Below, in pieces: positions 25,158 through 32,845 of a stretch of DNA of 64,000 nucleotides (its first letter is position 1; every line of letters begins with the position of its first letter). Source of the stretch: Acinetobacter defluvii (GTDB taxonomy: Bacteria > Pseudomonadota > Gammaproteobacteria > Pseudomonadales > Moraxellaceae). Location: NCBI RefSeq assembly GCF_001704615.3, contig NZ_CP029397.2, positions 2,852,001-2,916,000 on the forward strand, in the 5' to 3' direction. The position numbers were made by a program, and so were the translations under genes. The notes below the pieces were generated by a model, which ran no database searches, had not been told where the DNA came from, and was given only the letters and a program-made list of their open reading frames with translations.

Positions 25158-26624
25158 CTATTCAGCTGCATCTAATGCAATATCAGCTTGTACAAAGTGA
25201 GTCGCTGTTCCTTCTGGCATAAGTTTTCTCAATAATGGATAGATGATCAATGACAATGCTAGGGTCACAAAAAATCCCAGTTCAAATACTTTTGTTACAA
25301 TTAATACGATCCCTATGCCGGAAGAGATAAACAGCGTAAGCACACCAGCCCAGTTACAACTCTCAACTCTTACATTATTCACTGAAAACTGCCCCTTTCG
25401 GACGAAATAGTAATCTGCAAGCATAATTCCGCACAGACTCATGGTCATACAACCAAGATAAGACAACCAAGCAACAAATTGCCCTAAAATTCCACCACCA
25501 ATCATTATTAATGCAAAGATATTACCTAGTACAACCATAAAAGCACGCCCTGGTTTTTTGCCTGTAAGTGCATCAAGTAAGTTTACGAGAGCAAGAGAAC
25601 CTGAATACGCATTTACTGCCTGGGCCTTTGCCTGGGCCGCATAAATTGTAATAAATCCAACCCATCCAGCAAGTACCACAAAGAATGCACCTGTGTTACT
25701 CATTGCGAAACCTCCAGCAGCCTCTGCTGCTTGTTGTGGAGATAACCCTGCATTACGCTGCATTAAGTAGTCAGCCACTTCTGGGACGCCACCAATAATA
25801 ACCAACCCTCCTAATACAATCATTAAAAGGTTTTGTGTAATAGGTCCAGCCATCGCTAATACCTTTACATCTTGAGTATTGCGACAATAACGAGCAAAGT
25901 CTGTTGTTACCAATGAAATTGTTCCTGCTGTCGCCCCCATTAATACAAGTGCAGTACTCAATTTTGTCCAGAAACCACCAGGTATAACACCAGTTGAATT
26001 AAAAACTTGCATAGGATCCATACCTCGGACACCATAAATCTGATAAATCATATAAAATGTAACAACTAATGTAATGACTATCATAAATTTAGATGCTTTC
26101 AATGCAATCTGTAATCCAAAAATTGCCAATAGGATCCATGTCAGCGTCAAAGCACCATACAAAGAAATTCTTACGAATATAGTATCTTGCAAATTGAACA
26201 TTAATAATGTTCCCTCATAAAGCAAAGCACTTTCTAAAGCAAGAAACCCTAAAATCATAAATGCAAAAATGGCTGCACCAAAAGATGAACCTTTCACACC
26301 AAAACCGAAAAATCTTGAAGTTACAGTACTCGACATTCCGGTTTGAAAAGTCATTTTCCCGAGGAAATAACTTAAAGTAAAACCAATAATGGTTGCGATG
26401 AACCCCGCTAAAAGTCCTGTCCAAAACCCTGAAAGTAATACTGTAAATCCACCTATGGCAAAGATAACCAAAGCCGTTGCAACCCCAACAGGACTCATTG
26501 CTAACTTAAAACCACTTTGACGTTCTTCGAGTGGCACACTTACCAATGCATGATCTTCAACTGCATTTGCAATTGTACTCCCCATTTGGTTCACGCTTTG
26601 TGAACTGACTTCGTGTATATTCAT
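25158..26624 (-). CDS. NCS1-family permease (cytosine/purine/allantoin type)
   Basis: 488-residue inner-membrane transporter with about 12 hydrophobic helices, of the nucleobase-cation-symport-1 (CodB-like) family. Motifs include MSPVGVATALVIFAIGG, TTDFARYCRNTQDVK and MLADYYFVRKGQF. Members import cytosine, uracil, allantoin, hydantoins, thiamine or pyridine-type compounds. ATG 26624 is chosen because AAAGGA is six bases upstream, while ATG 26630 abuts it. Same strand as the catabolic operon but separately terminated. It is the most direct hint that the substrate is a nitrogen-containing ring. Confidence 0.88.
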   Translation of the reverse strand: MNIHEVSSQSVNQMGSTIANAVEDHALVSVPLEERQSGFKLAMSPVGVATALVIFAIGGFTVLLSGFWTGLLAGFIATIIGFTLSYFLGKMTFQTGMSSTVTSRFFGFGVKGSSFGAAIFAFMILGFLALESALLYEGTLLMFNLQDTIFVRISLYGALTLTWILLAIFGLQIALKASKFMIVITLVVTFYMIYQIYGVRGMDPMQVFNSTGVIPGGFWTKLSTALVLMGATAGTISLVTTDFARYCRNTQDVKVLAMAGPITQNLLMIVLGGLVIIGGVPEVADYLMQRNAGLSPQQAAEAAGGFAMSNTGAFFVVLAGWVGFITIYAAQAKAQAVNAYSGSLALVNLLDALTGKKPGRAFMVVLGNIFALIMIGGGILGQFVAWLSYLGCMTMSLCGIMLADYYFVRKGQFSVNNVRVESCNWAGVLTLFISSGIGIVLIVTKVFELGFFVTLALSLIIYPLLRKLMPEGTATHFVQADIALDAAE

Positions 26625-26838
26625 TATCATTCCTTTATATCAATATTGGCACACCAATCCTCTGGTGATCATTTATGAACAGAATTCAATCCTGTTTTAA
26701 ACTAGTACTATTTTTTGAATGAATATGCTTTGAAGTCTAATCATCTTTAAATTTGGATTAATAACCGAATGGATATATATGCTGCTATATCAAGCAAGAA
26801 TCAGCCTCTTAAAATTATTTATAATTCATCATGACTTT

Positions 26839-27490
26839 GGTAGCTCATTCAACTAAAGCGTTTTGACATTTGTAGTATGTAATTTTTTCTATAAAGGCAA
26901 CCAAATATACAAACGTCAATTTAGCGGTGATCACGCACTGAGTTATCAACGCTGTCACTCTGGTAGCAAAATCAAAATACTACATTTGGTGGTACGAGGC
27001 AGTGGTATCAGGGATATTGCCGAAGTTGAGAGAGTGAGTATTGGTAAGATTTTACATACACTCAGTCAATCAAAATATCAACTTCAAGCACGGCAAAATT
27101 ATTATGAAACGCTTGAGGTAGATGAGTTTTAGACTTTTTTCAGTAATTAAGCAGTGGTTAATTTATGCCTATCATCAAGAAACAGGTGAAATCATTGCCT
27201 ATGTATGAGGTGAACGAGATTTAGACACAGTAAAACGATTTAAATTAAAGCAGTTAGATGTGAGCGATACTGTATATCAAGTGAAAATTAGGATAGCTTG
27301 ATTACGATCTTTAAAAAATATAAACAGTTGATTGGTAAGTTTTTCACTGTGGGTATTGAAGGCAATAATCGTCGCTTACGCCATCGGATTAGGCAAGGGT
27401 TTAGTAGGATTGTAACTTTTCCTAAAGGTTTTAAAATCATTTCAAAACCTTTGATTTAGTGTTCTTTTATATCAACAATGGATTCATTTA
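26839..27490 (+). mobile_element. Decayed IS1-family insertion sequence
   Basis: Fragments of one transposase are readable in order. The first is DHALSYQRCHSGSK and LVVRGSGIRDIAEVE, reaching YYETLEVDEF. TAG replaces the expected Trp, then after a frame change come WLIYAYHQETGEIIAYV, TGA and GERDLDTVKR. After a gap, VGIEGNNRRLRHRIRQGFSR carries the catalytic Glu, and the last piece is the YINNG tail. This pattern fits IS1-family transposases I know from Acinetobacter. At least three stops or shifts make it inactive. GGTAGCTCATTCAAC at 26839 may be the left terminal repeat; I found no matching right end. Confidence 0.75.
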
Positions 27491-27531
27491 ATGCCAGCAT
27501 ACTTTTTGAAACACTTCCTAAAAACCTAAAA

Positions 27532-27968
27532 TTAAAAGACAAGTCTAATCGTAAACTTGATGTAGATAGATTTCAAATCCAATTTGGAATATGCCTTCTT
27601 ACATAACGCAACATGGTCAGAAATATCGGCTAGCTTAATTTTTGTGATAATATTGCGCGCGCGATTGGTAGATTCTTAATTAAGAGCAGAGAATAGCGTT
27701 TCGTCCTTCCATACTCGCTCCCGACTTCATCCAAATATTTATCTATGGCATCTGATAAGGTCAGATCAATCAGCTTTTCTTTGCCCAGTAAAATATCAGG
27801 ATTGTCTTGAATTTCGACTTCTCATTTCTTAATCCAGTTTTCAGCTAACTTCTTTGAGTGAAATGTTTTACTTTCAGAAAGTGTAGGAAAGCCCTTTCGA
27901 TTAAGTCGAATCGCGGCACGATAGTTAACTTTACCATCTGCACCTTTCCTTACTGTAATTGACCCCAT
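27532..27968 (-). pseudogene. Remnant of a tyrosine integrase (dusA-type island integrase)
   Basis: Reads from ATG 27968 as MGSITVRKGADGKVNYRAAI, the arm-binding domain of a phage-like integrase. TGA at 27822-27824 interrupts it (IKK-stop-EVEIQDNP, probably from an Arg codon). It then continues through LIDLTLSDAIDKYLDEVGSEY. A two-base expansion in the GC-alternating run at 27655-27663 shifts the frame, after which KLADISDHVAL and SKLDLKS follow to TAA at 27532. The catalytic domain is missing, replaced by the IS1 remnant. Lying directly before dusA and reading away from it, it matches integrases known to target the dusA 5' end in Acinetobacter. Confidence 0.78.
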
Positions 27969-27970
27969 AA

Positions 27971-28019
27971 TTTACACCACAACCTGTTTTTTTGATTATG
28001 GTGTAAAATTTGGTGTAAA
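27971..28019. repeat. Three copies of TGGTGTAAA between the integrase remnant and dusA
   Basis: The nonamer occurs inverted at 27971-27979 and direct at 27999-28007 and 28011-28019. Position next to an integrase start suggests arm-type integrase or excisionase binding sites of an attachment region. Function inferred. Confidence 0.6.
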
Positions 28020-28067
28020 TGCAAACCGATTAACCCACCTAAACACAGGTTAGAACAGATTCTCGCA

Positions 28068-28096
28068 GGTTGCGAAATATAGATTAAAGGTATGAT
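28068..28096 (+). promoter_or_regulatory. Candidate promoter of dusA
   Basis: TTGCGA and TATGAT hexamers are separated by about 15 bases just before the dusA ribosome-binding region. If an island was inserted here, this promoter was supplied or rebuilt by the element. Weak call. Confidence 0.3.
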
Positions 28097-28101
28097 TTTT
28101 A

Positions 28102-29118
28102 ATGACTATTAACAAAAACATTGAAAACACTCAATCTCCGCGAATCAGTGTTGCACCGATGATGGATTGGACAACTCGCGATTATCGTTTTTTTGCCCGT
28201 TTATTTAATCCCAATATCATTCTATACACAGAAATGGTCACTACAGGAGCTATTATCTATGGTGGGGCAAATCGCCATTTAGATTATAATCATGAAGAAC
28301 ATCCAATTGTATTACAGCTAGGTGGCTCAAATCCTAAAGATTTAGCACTCTGTAGCAAGATGGCACAGGATTGGGGTTATGATGAAGTCAACCTCAACGT
28401 TGGCTGCCCAAGTGACCGTGTGCAAAATAATAAGATCGGTGCATGTTTGATGGCAGAGCCTGATCTCGTGGCTGAATGTATTTCGGAAATGCGTAACGCT
28501 GTCAATATTCCTGTCACGGTAAAACACCGAATCGGCATTGATAACATGCAATCTTATGAAGAAATGCTGCACTTTGTCGATACAGTGGCAGAAACAGGTT
28601 GTGATAACTTTATCGTGCATGCCCGAATCGCACTACTACAAGGTTTATCACCCAAAGAAAATCGTGATGTTCCACCGCTTCGCTATGAGGATGTTTATCG
28701 TTTAAAACAAGATCGTCCCGAATTACTCATCGAAATCAATGGCGGCATCAAAACCTTTACTGAAACCCAAGAACATTTAAAATATGTCGATGGTGTGATG
28801 ATTGGTCGAGAAGCTTATCATAATCCTTATTTACTGGCTGAACTCGGTCAACTTTGGAACTTGGAAGCACCAGACCGCTTTGAAATCATGGAGCAAATGA
28901 TGCCTTATATTGCCAAACGTATGCAAGAAGGTGCGCCATTGTCGATCATTACTCGTCATATTTTAGGTTTATTTCAAAATCTTCCCGGTGCACGAAAATG
29001 GCGTCAAGCGCTCAGTGGAGGCAATGCCAAAACTTTTGCAGATCTTGAAAATGCAATTTCCAACATTAAACAAGCCATGAAACGTACTGAAGACTATATG
29101 TTAGAAAAACAAAACTAA
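28102..29118 (+). CDS. dusA: tRNA-dihydrouridine(20/20a) synthase
   Basis: 338-residue FMN enzyme that reduces uridine in the tRNA D-loop. It has the N-terminal VAPMMDWTTRDYRFFARL, the catalytic Cys in NVGCPSDRVQ, the KHRIGID segment and the DusA-specific GLSPKENRDVPPL. The latter separates it from DusB and DusC. The N terminus reads normally despite the adjacent integrase remnant, so any past insertion restored the frame. It is the core gene at the right border of the accessory segment. A hairpin at 29125-29143 follows. Confidence 0.95.
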   Translation: MTINKNIENTQSPRISVAPMMDWTTRDYRFFARLFNPNIILYTEMVTTGAIIYGGANRHLDYNHEEHPIVLQLGGSNPKDLALCSKMAQDWGYDEVNLNVGCPSDRVQNNKIGACLMAEPDLVAECISEMRNAVNIPVTVKHRIGIDNMQSYEEMLHFVDTVAETGCDNFIVHARIALLQGLSPKENRDVPPLRYEDVYRLKQDRPELLIEINGGIKTFTETQEHLKYVDGVMIGREAYHNPYLLAELGQLWNLEAPDRFEIMEQMMPYIAKRMQEGAPLSIITRHILGLFQNLPGARKWRQALSGGNAKTFADLENAISNIKQAMKRTEDYMLEKQN

Positions 29119-29124
29119 AGCAAT

Positions 29125-29143
29125 AAGCTCCCGAATTGGGAGC
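29125..29143 (+). terminator. Hairpin after dusA
   Basis: AGCTCCC pairs with GGGAGCT across GAATT. The following sequence is CATTTATAT, a weak T tract, so termination is likely but not certain. Confidence 0.55.
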
Positions 29144-29176
29144 TCATTTATATGAATATTTACAGCAATGTTTGCA

Positions 29177-29842
29177 TTATTTATTTTCTAAAAAGCGATA
29201 TGCCAAAGCAGCTCTACGCCATGTTGTGATTGCTGCACCTAGATTTAACAGCACCAATGCAGCCAGCATCACAAAATCATGTTGCCAAATCCACTGTTCA
29301 ACTGCACTAAGAACACAAGCTACTGTTAATAATGCCATACGATGTTGTTTTGCCATTGGACCAGTAAAATTGGCAGGTGCACCAATCGATACCGCTAATG
29401 TCCGTACATAAGCAGTCAATACTGCCAACAATGCACCACACCATCCTAAAATATCACCATAGCCTACACAGACGATCGAATAACCTGCTGCAATGATAAT
29501 CAAAGGATCAGAAATCCGATCTGGAATATCATTAAATAATTCACCTGAAGCTGTTGACTTGCCACCTTCAATCGCGACCAAGCCATCAAATAAATTACAT
29601 AATAAACGCCCTTGAATAAACAATGCCGCTAAAAGATACAATCCGAGTTGTGTCATTCCAACATAATATGGCACAGCAAATAAATATGCTGCGGCAAACG
29701 CTGCAAAAACAATACTGAGCAATGAAATGTGATTAGGCGTAATTGACTTTTGACTTAACCATTTGGCAAATTGATTCACCAGTCCTACGCCACGCACTTT
29801 CAGTGGTCGACGGTTTTCAGATGAATTATTTTCTAGTGGCAT
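29177..29842 (-). CDS. CDP-alcohol phosphatidyltransferase-family membrane protein (YnbA-like)
   Basis: 221-residue membrane protein with about five to six hydrophobic helices. The CDP-alcohol phosphotransferase signature D-x2-D-G-x2-A-R-x8-G-x3-D-x3-D is present in altered form: N-x2-D-G-x2-A-I-x8-G-x3-N-x3-D (NLFDGLVAIEGG, then GELFNDIPD). Two Asp are Asn and the Arg is Ile. As I recall, YnbA-type members also carry Asn at those Asp positions, so this may be a subfamily trait. Predicted to make a phospholipid or related lipid. It lies just downstream of a small membrane protein on the same strand. Confidence 0.75.
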   Translation of the reverse strand: MPLENNSSENRRPLKVRGVGLVNQFAKWLSQKSITPNHISLLSIVFAAFAAAYLFAVPYYVGMTQLGLYLLAALFIQGRLLCNLFDGLVAIEGGKSTASGELFNDIPDRISDPLIIIAAGYSIVCVGYGDILGWCGALLAVLTAYVRTLAVSIGAPANFTGPMAKQHRMALLTVACVLSAVEQWIWQHDFVMLAALVLLNLGAAITTWRRAALAYRFLENK

Positions 29843-29854
29843 CTTTTATTTCCC

Positions 29855-30259
29855 TCACAATTCAACATTTTGATATTGCTTATAAAGTTTTAAATTAGTA
29901 ACAAAAGCAAAAATAAAAGCGACAGTTAATGCAGGTACGACTGTTTTTACAATATTTGGGGTATGAATCAGGTTATGTACCAAAACAAGCCCACTCCCCG
30001 TTAAAAAAATCGTGCAAATGGGGGGAAGGAATATTTTTAAAAACTTGGCTTGATAAAAATTAAACTGTTTTTCAATCAAGTGTGTAATGAATAAAGTAAT
30101 AATAAAGCTACAAATACCTTGTGCAAGCCCTGAAATGATCCCAGCTTTTAAGCTACCTTGACTCATATTGATATAAAATGACCATGAGCCCCAAAGTAGA
30201 AATGCAAAAAAAGCAGATAAAAAATTATAACGTTGGGTATTTTTAATTGTTTTATTCAT
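29855..30259 (-). CDS. Small four-helix membrane protein of unknown function
   Basis: 134 residues with about four transmembrane segments (near 12-30, 38-60, 75-95 and 105-125). I do not recognise a named family. It lies 12 bases upstream of the CDP-alcohol phosphatidyltransferase gene on the same strand and is probably co-transcribed, which suggests a membrane-lipid context. Confidence 0.7.
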   Translation of the reverse strand: MNKTIKNTQRYNFLSAFFAFLLWGSWSFYINMSQGSLKAGIISGLAQGICSFIITLFITHLIEKQFNFYQAKFLKIFLPPICTIFLTGSGLVLVHNLIHTPNIVKTVVPALTVAFIFAFVTNLKLYKQYQNVEL

Positions 30260-30387
30260 CTTTTACGATAGCATATAGGATTAAACTAAAGTCACTCTAG
30301 TAGATTCATTGCACTGACACAATGGCAGTTTTTTAGGTTTTTTATTGCTAAATCAAGTCTCAACGTTGACTTTAAATATTGATAAAA

Positions 30388-30424
30388 ATAAGACTGACCT
30401 AATAAATTAAAAAATCAGTCTTAT
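30388..30424 (-). terminator. Terminator of the lipoprotein-like gene
   Basis: AAGACTGA pairs with TCAGTCTT across a long A/T-rich loop. T-rich sequence follows on the minus strand. Confidence 0.55.
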
Positions 30425-30435
30425 CTTTACTTGAA

Positions 30436-30969
30436 TTATTGCGACTCGTATACGGTTTCTCCCTCAGCCATTGCCGCAGCTTCTACCGCTTCTTCTGCTG
30501 CAGATTGCACATCTTCTTCACTATAATAAGTTTCATCAGCGCCATCCGCTTTTGCATCAGCCCCCTCTGTTTCTCTTGAATAAGAAAGATGATCTTCAGC
30601 TTCAAGTTGCATACTATTTAGCCGATCATCCAACTCTTTTTGGTATTTTTCAAGTTCACTATTACGCACAAAATTAAAATTTTCTGCTGGAATTTCCCAA
30701 ATGTATTTTTCACCATCCATTAAAATATTCACAGCAATACGATGCACTTGTCCCTCATACTCCACTTCAGCCAAGCCTTTATACTGGTTTCCTTGTTGTT
30801 TGATTACCGTTAAATCCCTAATTTTAAAATGATAATCTTTAAATTGCGACTGCGTATCAAATTCTTGTTGAATTTGCTCTTTAACGTCTTTGGCGATTTG
30901 ATCTGTCGATATAAAGTAATTACAACCCACAGCAAAAACGATGAATAATACCAATAATAATGACCGCAT
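30436..30969 (-). CDS. Putative lipoprotein with acidic C-terminal tail
   Basis: 177 residues. The N-terminal hydrophobic segment ends in FAVGC, an imperfect lipobox, suggesting a lipoprotein. A small globular region follows (about 20-110, with VEYEGQVHRIAVNILMDGEK). The last 50 residues are strongly acidic and alanine-rich (EEDVQSAAEEAVEAAAMAEG). ATG 30969 is favoured because GGAGGGG precedes it; the TTG four codons upstream overlaps that site. Function not recognised. Confidence 0.65.
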   Translation of the reverse strand: MRSLLLVLFIVFAVGCNYFISTDQIAKDVKEQIQQEFDTQSQFKDYHFKIRDLTVIKQQGNQYKGLAEVEYEGQVHRIAVNILMDGEKYIWEIPAENFNFVRNSELEKYQKELDDRLNSMQLEAEDHLSYSRETEGADAKADGADETYYSEEDVQSAAEEAVEAAAMAEGETVYESQ

Positions 30970-31146
30970 TTCCCCTCCCAAATGCTAATTTTTTATTGCA
31001 TAAGTATCTCATTTATAAACTAAATAAAACAATGGGTAAAATTTTTATCTATCAAACCACAGCATATTGATTTAACTCAAATGCGTCTTGATTTAAATTA
31101 ATGAGTATTAGTTTTATTTGATAATCAACTTTGCCATTTTTACTCT

Positions 31147-31914
31147 CTATTTAGATTTTATTTTATCCAACTTTTTCAACACTTCTGCCACAGCCACCAT
31201 CGCAAAACTTGATGTCACAACAACTGCCGAACCGTAACCGCCACAACGTAAACCTGCACTTGCACATACATCTGCACTCGAAAATGGATTATCAGTCGAA
31301 TACACACAAGTAATGCCGAATTTATCTTTTGGTTTTTTGCAAATGCCCATAGCACGTAATTGAGTACGTAACTTCGCTAACATTGGGTCTTGTTCAGTTT
31401 TGGATAAATCAGCTACACGGATTTTAAGTGGGTCTAATTTTCCTCCAGCTCCACCCGATACGATTAATGGAATTTTATTAAAACGACAATGCAACATTAA
31501 AGCCAATTTGGCTTTAACGTCATCAATACAATCTAAAATAAGATCTGGTCTGTCTGCCAAAATTTCTTTGATATTGTCAGCATTTAAGTAATCATCAACT
31601 AAATTGATTTTAATTCTAGGATTAATCGAACGGCAACGCTCTGCCATCACTTCAATTTTTTCTTGTCCTAATGTCGAAGTCATCGCAGGCAATTGGCGAT
31701 TGATATTTGAGGCAGCAATCGAATCCATATCAACCAAAGTTAACTCACCAATCCCTGTACGTGCTAAAGCTTCAACCGCCCAAGAACCGACACCCCCAAT
31801 TCCGATCACCATCACATGACTTTTTTCATAATGTTGAAACTCATCATCACCATAAATTTTTGCAACACCTGCAAAACGGCGGTCATATTCATCATTTTGA
31901 GGTAAATCAGTCAT
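31147..31914 (-). CDS. tcdA: tRNA threonylcarbamoyladenosine dehydratase
   Basis: 255-residue E1/ThiF-like enzyme that cyclises t6A37 to ct6A in ANN-decoding tRNAs using ATP. Motifs are DRRFAGVAKIYG, the nucleotide-binding VIGIGGVGSWAVEALARTG, DCIDDVKAK and the late CASAGLRCGGYGSAVVVT. ATG 31914 is chosen over TTG 31923. TcdA normally receives electrons or sulfur from the CsdA-CsdE system, which is not nearby. Confidence 0.92.
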   Translation of the reverse strand: MTDLPQNDEYDRRFAGVAKIYGDDEFQHYEKSHVMVIGIGGVGSWAVEALARTGIGELTLVDMDSIAASNINRQLPAMTSTLGQEKIEVMAERCRSINPRIKINLVDDYLNADNIKEILADRPDLILDCIDDVKAKLALMLHCRFNKIPLIVSGGAGGKLDPLKIRVADLSKTEQDPMLAKLRTQLRAMGICKKPKDKFGITCVYSTDNPFSSADVCASAGLRCGGYGSAVVVTSSFAMVAVAEVLKKLDKIKSK

Positions 31915-31970
31915 GCTCTTCAATCAACAAAAAATTTAAAACCATTTTAGCAAATTCAGCTTTAAGAAAG

Positions 31971-32738
31971 CTAATTCCATGTTTCAGGCAATACGATCTC
32001 ATCTGCCCGATTGTCTTTTAATAGATAAGTTTTATGTAAATTAATAGGTTTTGTTCCTGTATCGGATACAGGCGAAAAATCTGCCTGAAAATGATATTTC
32101 ACTTGCCATACATAAGGTTTTACATACTCAATTTGACTGCCTAAACCATACTCATCATGGCAATTTCCTTGTGCTTCTACATAATCCGCTTCAGAAAAAC
32201 ATGCGCGAACCATGCGATACATAGACAACGGAATATTTTGGAAAACTTGTAGGTATTGCCCATTATTTTTAACTTTTAAAAAATCTGCGACTTCTTCTCC
32301 CATTCCACCACCTGAATATCCCTCACTCCATGATCCAACAATGGCAATTGCATACTCTGTCGTGCTCACAGGAAATAATTTTGGAAAAATAGATAAGTTT
32401 TTTTGATCATCTTGCTGAAATGTTGCCCAATGCGGTGTTTGAGTCTTTGCTGAATAATCAGAAAAGTCCCATTTTACTTGGATACGCCATTTTCTATTTT
32501 CACTTTTAAGTTGATACAGTTTTAAATCATCAATCAAATAATATTGTTGTTGTGCTGTTTTATAAAGTGTCCAGTTCGGTTTTTGTTGACAACGTTCACT
32601 GAGAAGTTCACATAATTGTTGGTTTTGTAATACGCTGATATGTTGCTTTTTAAAAATGATTTGCTGTGGTTTAGAAAATGTTAAATTAGAAATCATTAAT
32701 AATACAAATAACATCAAGATCTTATTTTTCTTGGTCAC
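31971..32738 (-). CDS. Secreted protein of unknown function
   Basis: 255 residues with a clear signal peptide (MTKKNKILMLFVLLMISNLTFS) and a mature part rich in aromatic and Gln residues. It contains two Cys pairs (CELLSERC and ACFSEADYVEAQGNC) that could form disulfides in the periplasm, and a glycine-rich stretch SEGYSGGGMGEE. The GTG start at 32738 overlaps an AAGG element; other starts are further inside. I recognise no family. It is isolated between tcdA and acnA. Confidence 0.65.
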   Translation of the reverse strand: MTKKNKILMLFVLLMISNLTFSKPQQIIFKKQHISVLQNQQLCELLSERCQQKPNWTLYKTAQQQYYLIDDLKLYQLKSENRKWRIQVKWDFSDYSAKTQTPHWATFQQDDQKNLSIFPKLFPVSTTEYAIAIVGSWSEGYSGGGMGEEVADFLKVKNNGQYLQVFQNIPLSMYRMVRACFSEADYVEAQGNCHDEYGLGSQIEYVKPYVWQVKYHFQADFSPVSDTGTKPINLHKTYLLKDNRADEIVLPETWN

Positions 32739-32800
32739 CTTAAAGTCCTTTAGCTCAATTTAAAATCTTTCGGTTCTCAAACATGCCCATACAAACCGAT

Positions 32801-32830
32801 AAAAAAAGCCCTACATTCTAGGTAGGGCTT
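32801..32830 (-). terminator. Terminator of acnA
   Basis: AAGCCCTAC pairs with GTAGGGCTT, and a run of T follows on the minus strand. Confidence 0.85.
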
Positions 32831-32845
32831 GGAGAACTGAATATT

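Noticed and set aside
26863..27132. 89-residue ORF as an independent gene
   Set aside because: It is the first fragment of the IS1-family transposase, cut by a stop at the DEF-W site.
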